Shown piece by piece: positions 7,534 through 16,166 of a DNA stretch of 24,594 bases. The notes under the pieces were generated by a model. It saw only the letters and a program-made list of their open reading frames with translations, was not told the DNA's origin and did no database searches. Source of the DNA: a virus; the IMG/VR virus record IMGVR_UViG_3300008050_000301, positions 1 to 24,594 of that record; one strand, written 5' to 3'. A program made the translations under genes and the position numbers. Within the stretch, counting starts at the first letter, position 1, and each line of letters starts with the position of its first letter.

Positions 7534-7541
7534 ACTAATTA
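7534..7541 (+). promoter_or_regulatory. CTAWTTA motif upstream of tail sheath gene
   Basis: ACTAATTA begins three bases after the gp15-like stop and lies 55 bases before the sheath ATG. This is the largest distance in the set. The rest of the 65-base gap holds only a weak AT-rich inverted repeat (TTTTC/GAAAA) and the Shine-Dalgarno. Confidence 0.28.
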
Positions 7542-7596
7542 ATAAAGAAACTTTGCGTTATTTTCTTAAAGAAAAAGTTAAAAGGAGAATTAACTA

Positions 7597-10500
7597 ATGT
7601 CAGTTGATAAATTTAAATTCATTTCACCAGGAATCTTTGTAAACGAGATTGATAATACTGGTAGAACGGCGACACCGGAGGATGTAGGACCCGCATTGAT
7701 TGGTAGATCTGAAAAAGGTCCCATCTTACAGCCTATTCGTGTTAATTCATATTTTGAATTTGTAAAAGTTTTTGGTCAGCCAATTCCAGGTGGTAAAGGT
7801 GGCGATGTATTTCGTGATGGCAATTACACCTCTCCTACATATGCGCCATACGCTGCGCAAGCATGGTTTCGAAACAATTCTCCTATAACCTTCGTAAGAC
7901 TCGGAGGTAGAGCTAGGTCTAATGCAACAGGCATTGGCTTAGCTGGCTGGAAGACAGAAGATACCGAGCCCAGTGATGCAATTGCTACTAATGGTGGCGC
8001 TTATGGTCTTTTTGTTTGTGATGCGCCTACTAGATCTGACTATCTTTCAGCTAGTATCACGGTAGATAAAGACACTGTGCCTGCTGGGCAAACAATTGTT
8101 TTTGGTGATGGCAGGGGAACAACCAGAACGATTATTTCTGGTACAGTCACCAATAGCACTACATTCGATGCTAGCAGTGGAGTTAAAAATACAATAGCTT
8201 CAGAAATTAAAGATGCAATTAATGCTGGCACTAGTGAGTTTTTTGCAGCCACGGTTGACACAAATGTTGTCACCTTAGAAGTCAATACCACAGTTTCACC
8301 TCTGAATGATGTTCCAGCACTTTACCAGGGTCCTTCTATTAAAGAAAGTGGCGGCGATGCAATTGCGGCAACGGCAGAAATCGCCGGGGTCACGCCCGGA
8401 ACATTGGTTGCTGGTCAATCATTTACATTAACAAATGCCGCTGGAACAACAACAACATACACTATCAATGGAGGCGGCGCATTCGGCACTCAACCCGGAG
8501 GCGCAGCAGGGACAACGTTCGATCTTTTTATAGGCGGCGCTAGCTCTATAGCTGATATTTGTGAAGCTATTAAAAAATCAATCAATGCCACCACCTCCGC
8601 AGATTATACCGCTACTGATGACGGCGCCACTGTAACTGTTACACAAACCACAGCCGGGGACGCAGGAAATAAAACAAATGCAGATACCGGTACTGGTCTT
8701 GGTGTTGATAGCGATCCGTTCACAGGCGGTCTAGACGGTCCTAGTGCTCTTGTTTTATCAATAGAACCACTCGTTGATATAGCCAATCGTGAGACGGGCA
8801 TATGTTCTGCTTCTTACGCTAGCGTAACCGGCACTCTTGCAGCAACTTGGTATATTGATAAGGAAGCAGTCATTGGTCTTTCTGGAAGTAAGTCTATTGA
8901 TGGAGAAAACGGCGTTGGAACTAGTATATACTTCGATTCAGTAGGCACAAAAGAATATAAAGTACAAATTTCCTCTAGTCTTAAAGGAATTGAAGTTGAT
9001 TCAGCTTTTAATTTTAACCGTACTAGCGATAAATACCTTAGAAAAGTATTCAATACCAACCCAATTTTAACTAATAACGCAGCTGTGGAGGAATCCAGTA
9101 ATTCATTTAGCCGTTATTGGCTTGGTGAATCATATGAAGGTTCTGTAAACGATACTATAACAGGCACCGGCGCAGGCGGAAGTGTCGCTGTGATATTGCC
9201 TTTGCTTTTTGGCACAATTCAAGGTGGTGATTTCACTAGTGATGGTAATCGTTTGGGCTTCCAAGACGCTCAGACTGGATATTTCTTTTCTCAAGATTTA
9301 GGAATTGGCACTAGCGCCACAGGCAGCTACAATCCTGCAAATATGCAAAAATTATTCAGATTAGTAGCACGAAACAGTGGTGATTGGGTATCACGAAACG
9401 TAAAAGTATCAATTGATAATTTACGAGCTTCGCCTAATGAAGCTGCTAATCCTTATGGAACATTTAGCGTAATACTACGCGCTTTGGATGACACTGACAA
9501 TAGAGTTAAAGCAATAGAGCGACATGATAATTGCAGTCTTAATCCTAATTCTAAAAACTTTATTTTACGTAAAATTGGAGATAGACGCTATGAATGGGAT
9601 CCAGATGATAGAAGATATCGCTCTTTGGGGTCCTATACTAATAATTCAGCTTATATTTGGGTAGACATGCCTGAAGCTGTATTAAAAGGTGACACAGATG
9701 CTACATTCCTGCCCTTTGGTGTAGATGGACCTCTACGTTTTGTTTCTTTTGTAGATGATGAGGATCCGGAACAAGCACAAACGCTAGTTAGTGGTAACTT
9801 GGACGATTATGGTAGCACTGTTACCACCTTTATTTCTGGAGCAACTGATGGTGACATTAAGTTTGAATTCCCAGAATTGAGACTGCGTGGGTCAGGTTCT
9901 GAAGGTGACCCTGTTGATCCTTTAAATTCTTTTTATGGTGTCGACACAACCTTTAATTCTACTCGCTTAGACCCCAGTGTGCGAGATTATTTAAGAATTA
10001 AGCCCGCTGGCGTTAGTGATTTTAACACTAGTGATATTACTGAGCATTCCTTTAGATTTACCTTGGATGACATGTGTATGGCTGGTGAGGCATCGGCTAA
10101 GGTCTTTTGTTATAAATCAGGATCTAGACAAGCAAACGCGGATGACGATACACTCTCTCGACGCGGAGGCTTAACTTATATGCGTGGCACCGGTTCTTAC
10201 AAAGAGGTGTTGAGCGCTGGCGTGGATCGCTTTACAACGGTTTTCTTTGGAGGAACAGACGGTTTAAACATTAAAGAGTCTGAGCCATTACGTTTGGTTA
10301 ATAATGTTGGTTTTGATGATAGTGCTCTTACTAATTATATGTTTAATTCAGTACAAGGCGCAATTGATTCAATTCGCGATCCCGAAGTTGTAGAATACAA
10401 TCTTGCTTCAATACCCGGTGTTACAAACAACACACTTAATTTGTCCTTAATTGACATGTGTGAAAGTCGCGGCGATGCTTTGGCAGTTGTTGATTTAGCA

Positions 10501-11250
10501 GGAGGTTATACTCCACAATATCAAAGCACAGATAGCGAAGCAGAGCGGCGCGGATCAGTCACCACAACTGTAAATACAATAACCAATGAATTAATAACTA
10601 ATTCAAGTTATGGTGCTGCATATTATCCTTGGGTGCAGGTTAGAGACCTTAACAATGGACAAATTGTTTGGGTTCCGCCTTCTGTAGTAGCCATCGGAGC
10701 GATGTCTTACAGCCAAAAGGCTAGCGAACTTTGGTTTGCTCCAGCTGGGTTTACTAGAGGTGGCTTGTCACTAGGTAAAGCTGGCTTGCCGGTTGTTGGA
10801 GTGCGTGACAGGCTGACTTCGCGCGACCGTGACAAGCTTTATGAAAATAAAATTAATCCAATAGCTCAGTTCCCTGCAGAAGGAATTGTAATATTTGGAC
10901 AAAAAACATTGCAATCATCGGCATCTGCATTAGATAGAATTAATGTTAGACGATTGATGATTTTCTTGAAACGTCAAATTTCAAGATATGCTGCCACAAT
11001 TTTGTTTGACCAAAACGTTCAGACAACGTGGAATCGATTTAAGGGTCAAGTGGAGCCATTCCTGAGAGGAGTTCAGGCTGGATTGGGCATCACCCAGTTT
11101 AAGTTAGTTTTAGATGACACTACAACTACTCCTGATTTGGTAGATAGAAACATTGTTTATGCAAAAATCTATCTTAAGCCGGCGCGTTCAATTGAATATA
11201 TTGCTATCGATTTTATTTTGACTGATAGTGGCGCAGCGTTTGAAGATTAA
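7597..11250 (+). CDS. gp18: Tail sheath protein (gp18-like), very long
   Basis: 1217 aa with AAGGAG nine bases before the ATG. The N-terminus is the standard sheath start: SPGIFVNEID, GPALIGRSEKGP, then FGQPIPGG and AAQAWFRNNSPITFVRLGG. The C-terminal quarter is the conserved sheath core: GAAYYPWVQVRDLN, WVPPSVVAIGAMS, FAPAGFTRGGL, an LDRINVRRLMIFLKRQISRY helix and a closing beta strand (YAKIYLKPARSIEYIAIDFI). T4 gp18 is 659 aa, so this protein is nearly twice the usual size. Extra material includes two adjacent copies of a beta domain (about residues 148-245 and 255-375) and further insertions up to about residue 900. Sheath insertions normally face outward, so these probably decorate the tail surface. 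Confidence 0.93.
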   Translation: MSVDKFKFISPGIFVNEIDNTGRTATPEDVGPALIGRSEKGPILQPIRVNSYFEFVKVFGQPIPGGKGGDVFRDGNYTSPTYAPYAAQAWFRNNSPITFVRLGGRARSNATGIGLAGWKTEDTEPSDAIATNGGAYGLFVCDAPTRSDYLSASITVDKDTVPAGQTIVFGDGRGTTRTIISGTVTNSTTFDASSGVKNTIASEIKDAINAGTSEFFAATVDTNVVTLEVNTTVSPLNDVPALYQGPSIKESGGDAIAATAEIAGVTPGTLVAGQSFTLTNAAGTTTTYTINGGGAFGTQPGGAAGTTFDLFIGGASSIADICEAIKKSINATTSADYTATDDGATVTVTQTTAGDAGNKTNADTGTGLGVDSDPFTGGLDGPSALVLSIEPLVDIANRETGICSASYASVTGTLAATWYIDKEAVIGLSGSKSIDGENGVGTSIYFDSVGTKEYKVQISSSLKGIEVDSAFNFNRTSDKYLRKVFNTNPILTNNAAVEESSNSFSRYWLGESYEGSVNDTITGTGAGGSVAVILPLLFGTIQGGDFTSDGNRLGFQDAQTGYFFSQDLGIGTSATGSYNPANMQKLFRLVARNSGDWVSRNVKVSIDNLRASPNEAANPYGTFSVILRALDDTDNRVKAIERHDNCSLNPNSKNFILRKIGDRRYEWDPDDRRYRSLGSYTNNSAYIWVDMPEAVLKGDTDATFLPFGVDGPLRFVSFVDDEDPEQAQTLVSGNLDDYGSTVTTFISGATDGDIKFEFPELRLRGSGSEGDPVDPLNSFYGVDTTFNSTRLDPSVRDYLRIKPAGVSDFNTSDITEHSFRFTLDDMCMAGEASAKVFCYKSGSRQANADDDTLSRRGGLTYMRGTGSYKEVLSAGVDRFTTVFFGGTDGLNIKESEPLRLVNNVGFDDSALTNYMFNSVQGAIDSIRDPEVVEYNLASIPGVTNNTLNLSLIDMCESRGDALAVVDLAGGYTPQYQSTDSEAERRGSVTTTVNTITNELITNSSYGAAYYPWVQVRDLNNGQIVWVPPSVVAIGAMSYSQKASELWFAPAGFTRGGLSLGKAGLPVVGVRDRLTSRDRDKLYENKINPIAQFPAEGIVIFGQKTLQSSASALDRINVRRLMIFLKRQISRYAATILFDQNVQTTWNRFKGQVEPFLRGVQAGLGITQFKLVLDDTTTTPDLVDRNIVYAKIYLKPARSIEYIAIDFILTDSGAAFED

Positions 11251-11292
11251 ATCAAAAAAGAGACTACTTATTAGTAAGGGAGAAAATAATAA

Positions 11293-11844
11293 ATGACTGA
11301 GAGATTTTGGAGCGACCCCACTGTGGAGCCAAAACGAAGTTTTCGTTGGTATTTTACTTTAACAGGTCCGGAGTACAAGTTAGAAACTTATGCTATCAAA
11401 TCGGTAAAAAAACCTTCTTTTACGGTTAGTGAAGTGCCACATCAATATGTTGCTCATACTTTTTATTATCCCGGTAGAATAACTTGGAACACGGTAGACG
11501 TTACTTTTATCGATCCAGTTAGACCAGATCAATCAGCTATTATTAGTAATATGGTGGTCGCTGCGGGCTATACTCCTCCTCGTGATGAAATACAGTCTAG
11601 AACATCATTTAGCAAGGACAAATTCGTTAAGAGTGTGGGACAACCAGTAATTAGTCAAATTAATGCTGATGGAAAACAGATAGAAAGATGGACTTTAAAC
11701 AATGCATTCTTCACAAACGTTGATTATGGTCAATTGGATTACGGCACAGAAGAATTAGTTATTAATTCTGTGACTATACGTTATGACTTTGCCACATTGG
11801 AAACACTTCCTCCAGCTGAGCCCACATCCACATTAACGCCATAA
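11293..11844 (+). CDS. gp19: Tail tube protein (gp19-like), first copy
   Basis: 183 aa with AAGGGAGA upstream. Typical T4-like tube features: FWSDPTVEPKRSFRWYFTL at the start, a KSVKKPSFTVSE strand, YYPGRITWNTVDVTFID, and a C-terminal INADGKQIERWTLNNAFFTN / YGTEELVINSVTIRYDFA. Length is close to T4 gp19 (163 aa). Stacked hexamers of this protein form the inner tail tube through which DNA passes. It directly follows the sheath gene, which is the standard order. The C-terminus has a short Pro/Thr extension absent from the neighbouring copy. Confidence 0.92.
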   Translation: MTERFWSDPTVEPKRSFRWYFTLTGPEYKLETYAIKSVKKPSFTVSEVPHQYVAHTFYYPGRITWNTVDVTFIDPVRPDQSAIISNMVVAAGYTPPRDEIQSRTSFSKDKFVKSVGQPVISQINADGKQIERWTLNNAFFTNVDYGQLDYGTEELVINSVTIRYDFATLETLPPAEPTSTLTP

Positions 11845-11856
11845 GAGGAACTTACA

Positions 11857-12381
11857 ATGCCCTTTTGGAGTGACCCGTCTGTAGAGCCTAAATTATCTTT
11901 TCGATGGTATGCTTCATTTGGGTTTGGCACAACAAATGTAATAAGTAGTTATACTTTACGTTCGTTTCAGAAGCCTTCTTTTGAAATAGCTGCATCTGAA
12001 TACCTTTGGCTTAATGATGTTGCCTATAGACCGGGTATATTAACATGGAACCCTATAGAAATTACCATAACTGATGTAGAAGATATTTTTGAAAATAATA
12101 CTAGAAAACTATATAGTATATTACAGCGCGCCGGCTATCAAACAGCTGATCCGGTTAACAAGCCGAAGTCTGCGATCGAAAAAAAAGCAGCTTCTGAGGC
12201 ACTTGGTAACGATTTAAGATTAATTCAGATTAATAGTTCCGGCGGCGCTATTGAGGAATGGGTGCTGAAAAATCCATTTATCACAACAGTAAATTTTGGA
12301 CAAGCTAATTATGGCGCAGAAGAAATCATGACTATATCTTTAGGATTAAGATATGATTGGGCTGAGCATAATATAAAGTAA
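11857..12381 (+). CDS. Second tail-tube-like protein, paralogue of the first
   Basis: 174 aa with AAGAGGA eight bases before the ATG, 12 bases after the first tube gene. It aligns along its full length with the preceding protein: FWSDPSVEPKLSFRWYASF, QKPSFEIAASEY, YRPGILTWNPIEITITDVED, INSSGGAIEEWVLKNPFITT, and YGAEEIMTISLGLRYDWA. The two clearly arose by duplication but have diverged widely. Possible roles are a distinct ring at the baseplate or neck end of the tube, a gp54/gp48-like initiator, or a minor tube subunit. The sequence alone does not decide between these. Confidence 0.85.
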   Translation: MPFWSDPSVEPKLSFRWYASFGFGTTNVISSYTLRSFQKPSFEIAASEYLWLNDVAYRPGILTWNPIEITITDVEDIFENNTRKLYSILQRAGYQTADPVNKPKSAIEKKAASEALGNDLRLIQINSSGGAIEEWVLKNPFITTVNFGQANYGAEEIMTISLGLRYDWAEHNIK

Positions 12382-12405
12382 ATTTAATTAAAAAAAGAGG
12401 TAAAT

Positions 12406-13254
12406 ATGTCAAGAAATCAGAATAGAGCATTTGGGAATAATCCCGAAGTGCAGCAACCACCGGTGCAACCTAATCCCCCTCCAGTCCCTGCAGTTTCTCC
12501 AGAAGCTCCACCAAGTCCATTTAATTTCATTGTACCAACAGAAATGGTAGATTTGCCCAGTAAGGGGGAATTTTATCCCGATATCCATCCTCTTCACAAT
12601 GTTGATGCTATTGAGATTAAGCATATGACTGCGAAAGAAGAGGATATATTGACTTCTGCTACGTTGCTCAAAAAAGGCTTGGCTATAGATAAAATGCTTC
12701 AAAGTATTATTGTTGATAAAAGAATTAAAGTTAAAGACCTTTTAATTGGAGATAAAAATGCATTGGTGATCGCTTCACGAATTTTTGGCTATGGTCCGGA
12801 TTATAAAGTTGAGATACAATGTGTTCATTGTGACAATTCTTATGAGGCGGTATATGATTTAAGTGCATTACAAAATAAAAGTTCTACTAATTTTGGAAAA
12901 GTAGATAAAACGGCTAATAACACTTTTACATTGGTATTGCCTAAAAGCCAGATGTTGGTTGAATTTAAACTTTTAACTTCACAAGATGAAGAAAAACTCA
13001 CTAAAGATAAGAAAGGCGGCTCAATGAAGCTTTTAAAACTCATAGTTGTTTCTATTAATGAACAAACAGATGGCTTTTATGTTGAAAGAGCGCTGCAGTC
13101 ATTACCTATTTTAGATGTTTCAACACTTAAAAAAACATATGCTATGGCAATGCCAGATGTTAACATGGTTCAGGACATAGAATGCACCGCGTGTGGAGAA
13201 ATTTCTACTTTGGGGGTGCCGCTTAATGCGGGCTTTTTTTGGCCTGACATCTGA
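12406..13254 (+). CDS. gp26: Baseplate/tail assembly protein (gp26-like) with Zn-ribbon
   Basis: 282 aa with AGAGG five bases before the ATG. A Pro-rich N-terminus (residues 12-40) leads into PTEMVDLPSKGEFYPDIHPL, then IEIKHMTAKEEDILTSATLL and IVDKRIKVKDLLIGDKNALV, a pattern I associate with the T4 gp26 baseplate-assembly family in marine T4-like phages. Four cysteines in two CxxC pairs (C139/C142 and C260/C263) would form a zinc ribbon that closes the domain. Position between the tube and tape-measure genes matches that of tail assembly chaperones in other phages. Its last codons contain a run of seven T, beyond which another frame stays open; see the separate entry on possible frameshifting. 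Confidence 0.72.
   Translation: MSRNQNRAFGNNPEVQQPPVQPNPPPVPAVSPEAPPSPFNFIVPTEMVDLPSKGEFYPDIHPLHNVDAIEIKHMTAKEEDILTSATLLKKGLAIDKMLQSIIVDKRIKVKDLLIGDKNALVIASRIFGYGPDYKVEIQCVHCDNSYEAVYDLSALQNKSSTNFGKVDKTANNTFTLVLPKSQMLVEFKLLTSQDEEKLTKDKKGGSMKLLKLIVVSINEQTDGFYVERALQSLPILDVSTLKKTYAMAMPDVNMVQDIECTACGEISTLGVPLNAGFFWPDI
13234..13240 (+). promoter_or_regulatory. T7 run, candidate translational slippage site
   Basis: The run reads GGC TTT TTT TGG in the gp26-like frame, five codons before its stop. A +1 or -2 slip on TTT re-pairs perfectly and enters the frame that continues GLTSDYIKNIYEQ and runs through the 50-aa downstream gene to 13441. Tail assembly chaperone genes between tube and tape measure use programmed frameshifts in many phages. 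No downstream pseudoknot was looked for by computation. Confidence 0.35.
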
Positions 13255-13288
13255 TTATATTAAAAATATTTATGAGCAATTGTTTTTT

Positions 13289-13441
13289 ATGAATTATATT
13301 GGCAATTGGTCTATAACAGAATTGTATAATTTGCCTATAGGTCTTCGTGGCTGGTTTATCGAAAGAACAATCAAACAAAAAGAAGACGAAAAAAAGCGCG
13401 TAGAAGATGCACAACATAAAACCACCCACTCTTTAAGATAA
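13289..13441 (+). CDS. Small tail-assembly protein downstream of gp26 (gp51-like position)
   Basis: As an independent gene it would start at the ATG at 13289 and encode 50 aa: MNYIGNWSITELYNLPIGLR, then GWFIERTIKQKEDEKKRVED and a short tail. The frame is open upstream to 13193 and passes the T7 run at 13234 inside the gp26-like gene, so it may instead be made as a C-terminal extension of that protein. The ribosome site before 13289 is poor (GAG only), which favours coupling or frameshifting. The sequence SITELYNLPIGLRGWFIERT followed by a Lys/Glu helix looks like a real, conserved-type peptide rather than a shadow frame. In T4 the small hub-assembly protein gp51 is a functional comparison by position, not by shown homology. 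Confidence 0.65.
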   Translation: MNYIGNWSITELYNLPIGLRGWFIERTIKQKEDEKKRVEDAQHKTTHSLR

Positions 13442-13458
13442 TACTTTCTCTTGTTTAA

Positions 13459-13468
13459 ACTAATTATA
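13459..13468 (+). promoter_or_regulatory. CTAATTATA motif upstream of 123-aa gene
   Basis: ACTAATTATA followed by CCTATAGGAG; the motif ends 19 bases before the ATG at 13488. It shares the nonamer CTAATTATA with sites at 16156 and 20793. Confidence 0.32.
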
Positions 13469-13487
13469 CCTATAGGAGCATGCAATC

Positions 13488-13859
13488 ATGTTAATGAAAG
13501 TTAAAATTGATTTCGAAAAACTTAAGTCAAATAGTTTAAATGAAACTTATTTGGGCACATTTGCAGCTGATGTTGAATATTTGTTATCGCATTTGTTTGA
13601 TAGAGGATTTAATCCACGTTTAACAGGACCCGGTCGTATATATGAAGACGACAAAGAAGCTCTTCCTCAAATTAGTATTAAAGGCAGTAAAGAAGACTTA
13701 ACGGCTTTTGCTAATGTTATAGAACATGAGAAAACATATGCCTTAAAATATCTTGATGTGGGACTTGGAAGTCCCGAACTAGCAGAAGAAAAAATAAAAT
13801 TAGAAAATTCGATTTATAATTTTGAAAAGATGACCGGATTGAAGTGGCCCTTAAGGTAA
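13488..13859 (+). CDS. Hypothetical protein between tail chaperone and tape measure
   Basis: 123 aa. TAGGAG lies ten bases before the ATG at 13488; an in-frame ATG at 13494 is an equally possible start. The protein is mixed alpha/beta with a regular hydrophobic pattern: VKIDFEKLK, then FAADVEYLLSHLFDRGFNPR, a Gly/Pro turn (TGPGRIY), ISIKGSKEDLTAFANVIEHE, and a C-terminal helix ending MTGLKWPLR. The FAADVEYLL...ISIKGSKEDL layout suggests a small ferredoxin-like fold (beta-alpha-beta), but this is inference. It has no membrane segment or catalytic motif I recognise. Its location suggests a tail assembly helper or minor tail component. Confidence 0.75.
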   Translation: MLMKVKIDFEKLKSNSLNETYLGTFAADVEYLLSHLFDRGFNPRLTGPGRIYEDDKEALPQISIKGSKEDLTAFANVIEHEKTYALKYLDVGLGSPELAEEKIKLENSIYNFEKMTGLKWPLR

Positions 13860-13866
13860 TTTATAT

Positions 13867-16152
13867 ATGACTGATGATACCAAAACTCCAACTAATCCAC
13901 CTTCCAATAAAGTCACTGCTAGGGATCTAGATGTACTAAAAGAATTAAAACTGACAGAAGAAGAATTCCTTGAAAATAAACTTCGTTTAAATCAACGTCT
14001 TACTGAAGAAGAAAAAGCACAATTAAGTGCGAAAGAGCAAGCAATTGTCATAACAAAGGATCTTTTAGCATCTCGAAAACAACAATTAAGCGCGCTTGAA
14101 AAATACACTGAAGGAGAATTAGCTGCCCTAGGACTTCAAGAAAATATAGTAGATAAGGTTAAAGAATGGATAGAAGAACTTGAAAAAGCTGCCCCAGCAG
14201 CCCAAAAATTCAACGAGCGGTTGGCTGCATCTAACGAGGCTGCAGATCAGATAACAAAAAGACTCTTTGGCATTACCGGTGCTTCAAAACAAATGGGTGC
14301 TGCCTTAGAAAACCCTGTTGAGAGCCTGTCTAAAATGGGGACGCGTTTAAAGCAAAATCTAACAGCGACAAATCTATTAGGCTCAGCAGCGCTTAAAGTG
14401 GCAGAAGGATTCACTAAAGCAGCCACAGCTGTCACTGATTATATGCAAAAAACATATGGCATGGAAGCAGCGCACGCCAAGGCTGTCGAAAACTACAATG
14501 ATTACCGAACGTCGGCGCGTGACCTCAACATGCTTAGCCAACAAGAGCTTGCTGGTTATATATCAGACACAGAAAAACTGGCAGATGCATCGGCTTGGCA
14601 GCGAAAACAAATAATGGATACACGCGTTGAAATGCGTAAATCTTCAGCCGCTTTCCGTCAGAGTGCTACAGAAGATCAGGTTGCCGCCACCGATTTAGCT
14701 TTATTACTAGAAAGAAGACTAAACGTTACTGTTGGGAATACAGCTGGACAGATGGAAAAATTACAGCTGGTTCAAGGAAAAAGCTCGGAAGAGGCAAGAA
14801 AGATGACAGCCGACTTCGCGGTGCAGGCAAAAACTTTAGGCTTAGATGTTAACAAAGCACAAGGTGAGTATATTTCACAATCAAACAATTTATCCAAATT
14901 TGGACTGCCAGATATGCGAAGGGAATTCTTTAAGCTAGCAAACATTCAAGAGCAAACCGGTATTTCTATGGACAGTGTAATTTCGGGTATGGAAAAATTT
15001 AGTACATTCCAAGGCGCTTTAGAGGCAGCAGGTAAATTAAATGCGACATTTGGTACAATGATTGATGGGATGGAAATGGCAGCTAAATTCGAACACGAAG
15101 GACCAGTCGGCGTAATGCTTCTTTTAAAAGAGCGCGCGGAAGAAGCCGGCTTAGAACTGGATAAAGTCACATCGCCTTCTGCGATGAAACAACTTACGAC
15201 TCTAACTGGACTTCAGGCGGAAGAAGTTAAAATGCTAGGTAGAGTATCAATGGCGCAACTTCAAAAGATTGCGGATCCCGCTTTGTCAGCGACAGATGCA
15301 TATGCGGAATTACAAAAAGAACTAGGCGAATACACGACCGGCGTTGAAAGCAGCGGGAAAGCCACCGATACTGTATCAAAGGAGTATAAAACATTAGTTG
15401 AGAAACAAATGGAATACCAAAAGGATTTGGATGAAACCATTAGCAAGCTTGGAATACTAGGTTCGATGCTAGCTACTGGAGGCGCGATAATTGTTGGATT
15501 GGGTCTCCTCGCCGGCGCCTGGGCGCTGCTTAAGCGTACAACAGCTGGGGGGTGGTTGATGTCAGCTATTGGTGGTCTTAAAAGTATGGGTCCAGCAGCT
15601 GCTAGTTCTGCGCCAGGTGTTGCCAAGCTTGCCAGCGGTGCCGGCGCCGCCAAAGCTGCAGCTGCTGCGCCAGGTGCCAAAGCTGCAGCTGCTGGCGCCT
15701 CGGGATTCGGCGCAATGGGCGCAGCTGCTCTTACAGCAGCTGCAGCTGGGGGCGCGTTTCTTGGATGGGGAATTAATAAACTCGGACTCAATCCCTTCAT
15801 GGAGGGAGAAGAAGATTTAACTTTATCTGATTATAATCCTTTTGGATCAAATATTTTTGCTCCGGGTCAAAATTATGTTAGCCAGCCCACGCCAGCTATC
15901 ATTGGAGATTCGCTAGGCTCTGAAACCGTAACTAAACGAACTCAAGCAGCTCTCGGCGCGGGAGATAAAGTCGCGACCAACGCACCAGCTGCAGCTGCTG
16001 GACCCACAGAGTTAAGACTAACTGTTAATTTAGTAACCAAAGAGGGCAAAACGTTGGGTACTCAAGATATAACACAACAAATACGCCCCGATGGCTTGCG
16101 CGCAGCAGTATCAGCTATTCTAGATGAAAAACTAAACTTAATTTATGGATAG
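13867..16152 (+). CDS. Tail tape-measure protein
   Basis: 761 aa, starting 7 bases after the preceding stop. Residues about 17-115 form a Glu/Lys/Leu coiled coil (LKELKLTEEEFLENKLRLNQ). Residues 120-520 are mostly helical and Ala/Gln-rich. A hydrophobic segment (about 532-556, SMLATGGAIIVGLGLLAGAW) looks like a membrane helix and is followed by Ala/Gly-rich sequence with a second hydrophobic stretch (about 611-635). The C-terminal 60 residues are a compact beta domain (ELRLTVNLVTKEGKTLGTQD). This combination of long helical rod, internal membrane-active segments and position after tube and chaperone genes is typical of tape measures, which set tail length and enter the host membrane during ejection. 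T4 gp29 is 590 aa, which suggests a longer tail here. Confidence 0.82.
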   Translation: MTDDTKTPTNPPSNKVTARDLDVLKELKLTEEEFLENKLRLNQRLTEEEKAQLSAKEQAIVITKDLLASRKQQLSALEKYTEGELAALGLQENIVDKVKEWIEELEKAAPAAQKFNERLAASNEAADQITKRLFGITGASKQMGAALENPVESLSKMGTRLKQNLTATNLLGSAALKVAEGFTKAATAVTDYMQKTYGMEAAHAKAVENYNDYRTSARDLNMLSQQELAGYISDTEKLADASAWQRKQIMDTRVEMRKSSAAFRQSATEDQVAATDLALLLERRLNVTVGNTAGQMEKLQLVQGKSSEEARKMTADFAVQAKTLGLDVNKAQGEYISQSNNLSKFGLPDMRREFFKLANIQEQTGISMDSVISGMEKFSTFQGALEAAGKLNATFGTMIDGMEMAAKFEHEGPVGVMLLLKERAEEAGLELDKVTSPSAMKQLTTLTGLQAEEVKMLGRVSMAQLQKIADPALSATDAYAELQKELGEYTTGVESSGKATDTVSKEYKTLVEKQMEYQKDLDETISKLGILGSMLATGGAIIVGLGLLAGAWALLKRTTAGGWLMSAIGGLKSMGPAAASSAPGVAKLASGAGAAKAAAAAPGAKAAAAGASGFGAMGAAALTAAAAGGAFLGWGINKLGLNPFMEGEEDLTLSDYNPFGSNIFAPGQNYVSQPTPAIIGDSLGSETVTKRTQAALGAGDKVATNAPAAAAGPTELRLTVNLVTKEGKTLGTQDITQQIRPDGLRAAVSAILDEKLNLIYG
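15649..15694 (+). repeat. Short direct repeat in tape-measure gene (AKAAAA)
   Basis: GCCAAAGCTGCAGCTGCTG occurs at 15649-15667 and again at 15676-15694, 27 bases apart, so the reading frame is kept. It lies in the Ala/Gly-rich linker after the first hydrophobic segment and probably arose by local duplication. Confidence 0.85.
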
Positions 16153-16155
16153 GCT

Positions 16156-16164
16156 CTAATTATA
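16156..16164 (+). promoter_or_regulatory. CTAATTATA immediately before an ATG lacking a clear Shine-Dalgarno
   Basis: The nonamer ends two bases before the ATG at 16167. The gap after the tape-measure stop is only 14 bases, and the nearest purine-rich run (GGATAGG) is 13 bases from the ATG, further than usual. The same nonamer sits at the identical distance before the gene at 20804. Confidence 0.35.
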
Positions 16165-16166
16165 CT

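Noticed and set aside
10331-10339. CTAATTATA copy inside the tail sheath gene
   Set aside because: It is in coding sequence with no downstream start nearby. It is counted as a chance occurrence and as a limit on the specificity of the motif.
15261-15800. Minus-strand Ala/Pro-rich open frame opposite the tape measure
   Set aside because: It is a shadow of GC-rich Ala codons, with no initiation signal or recognisable motif.
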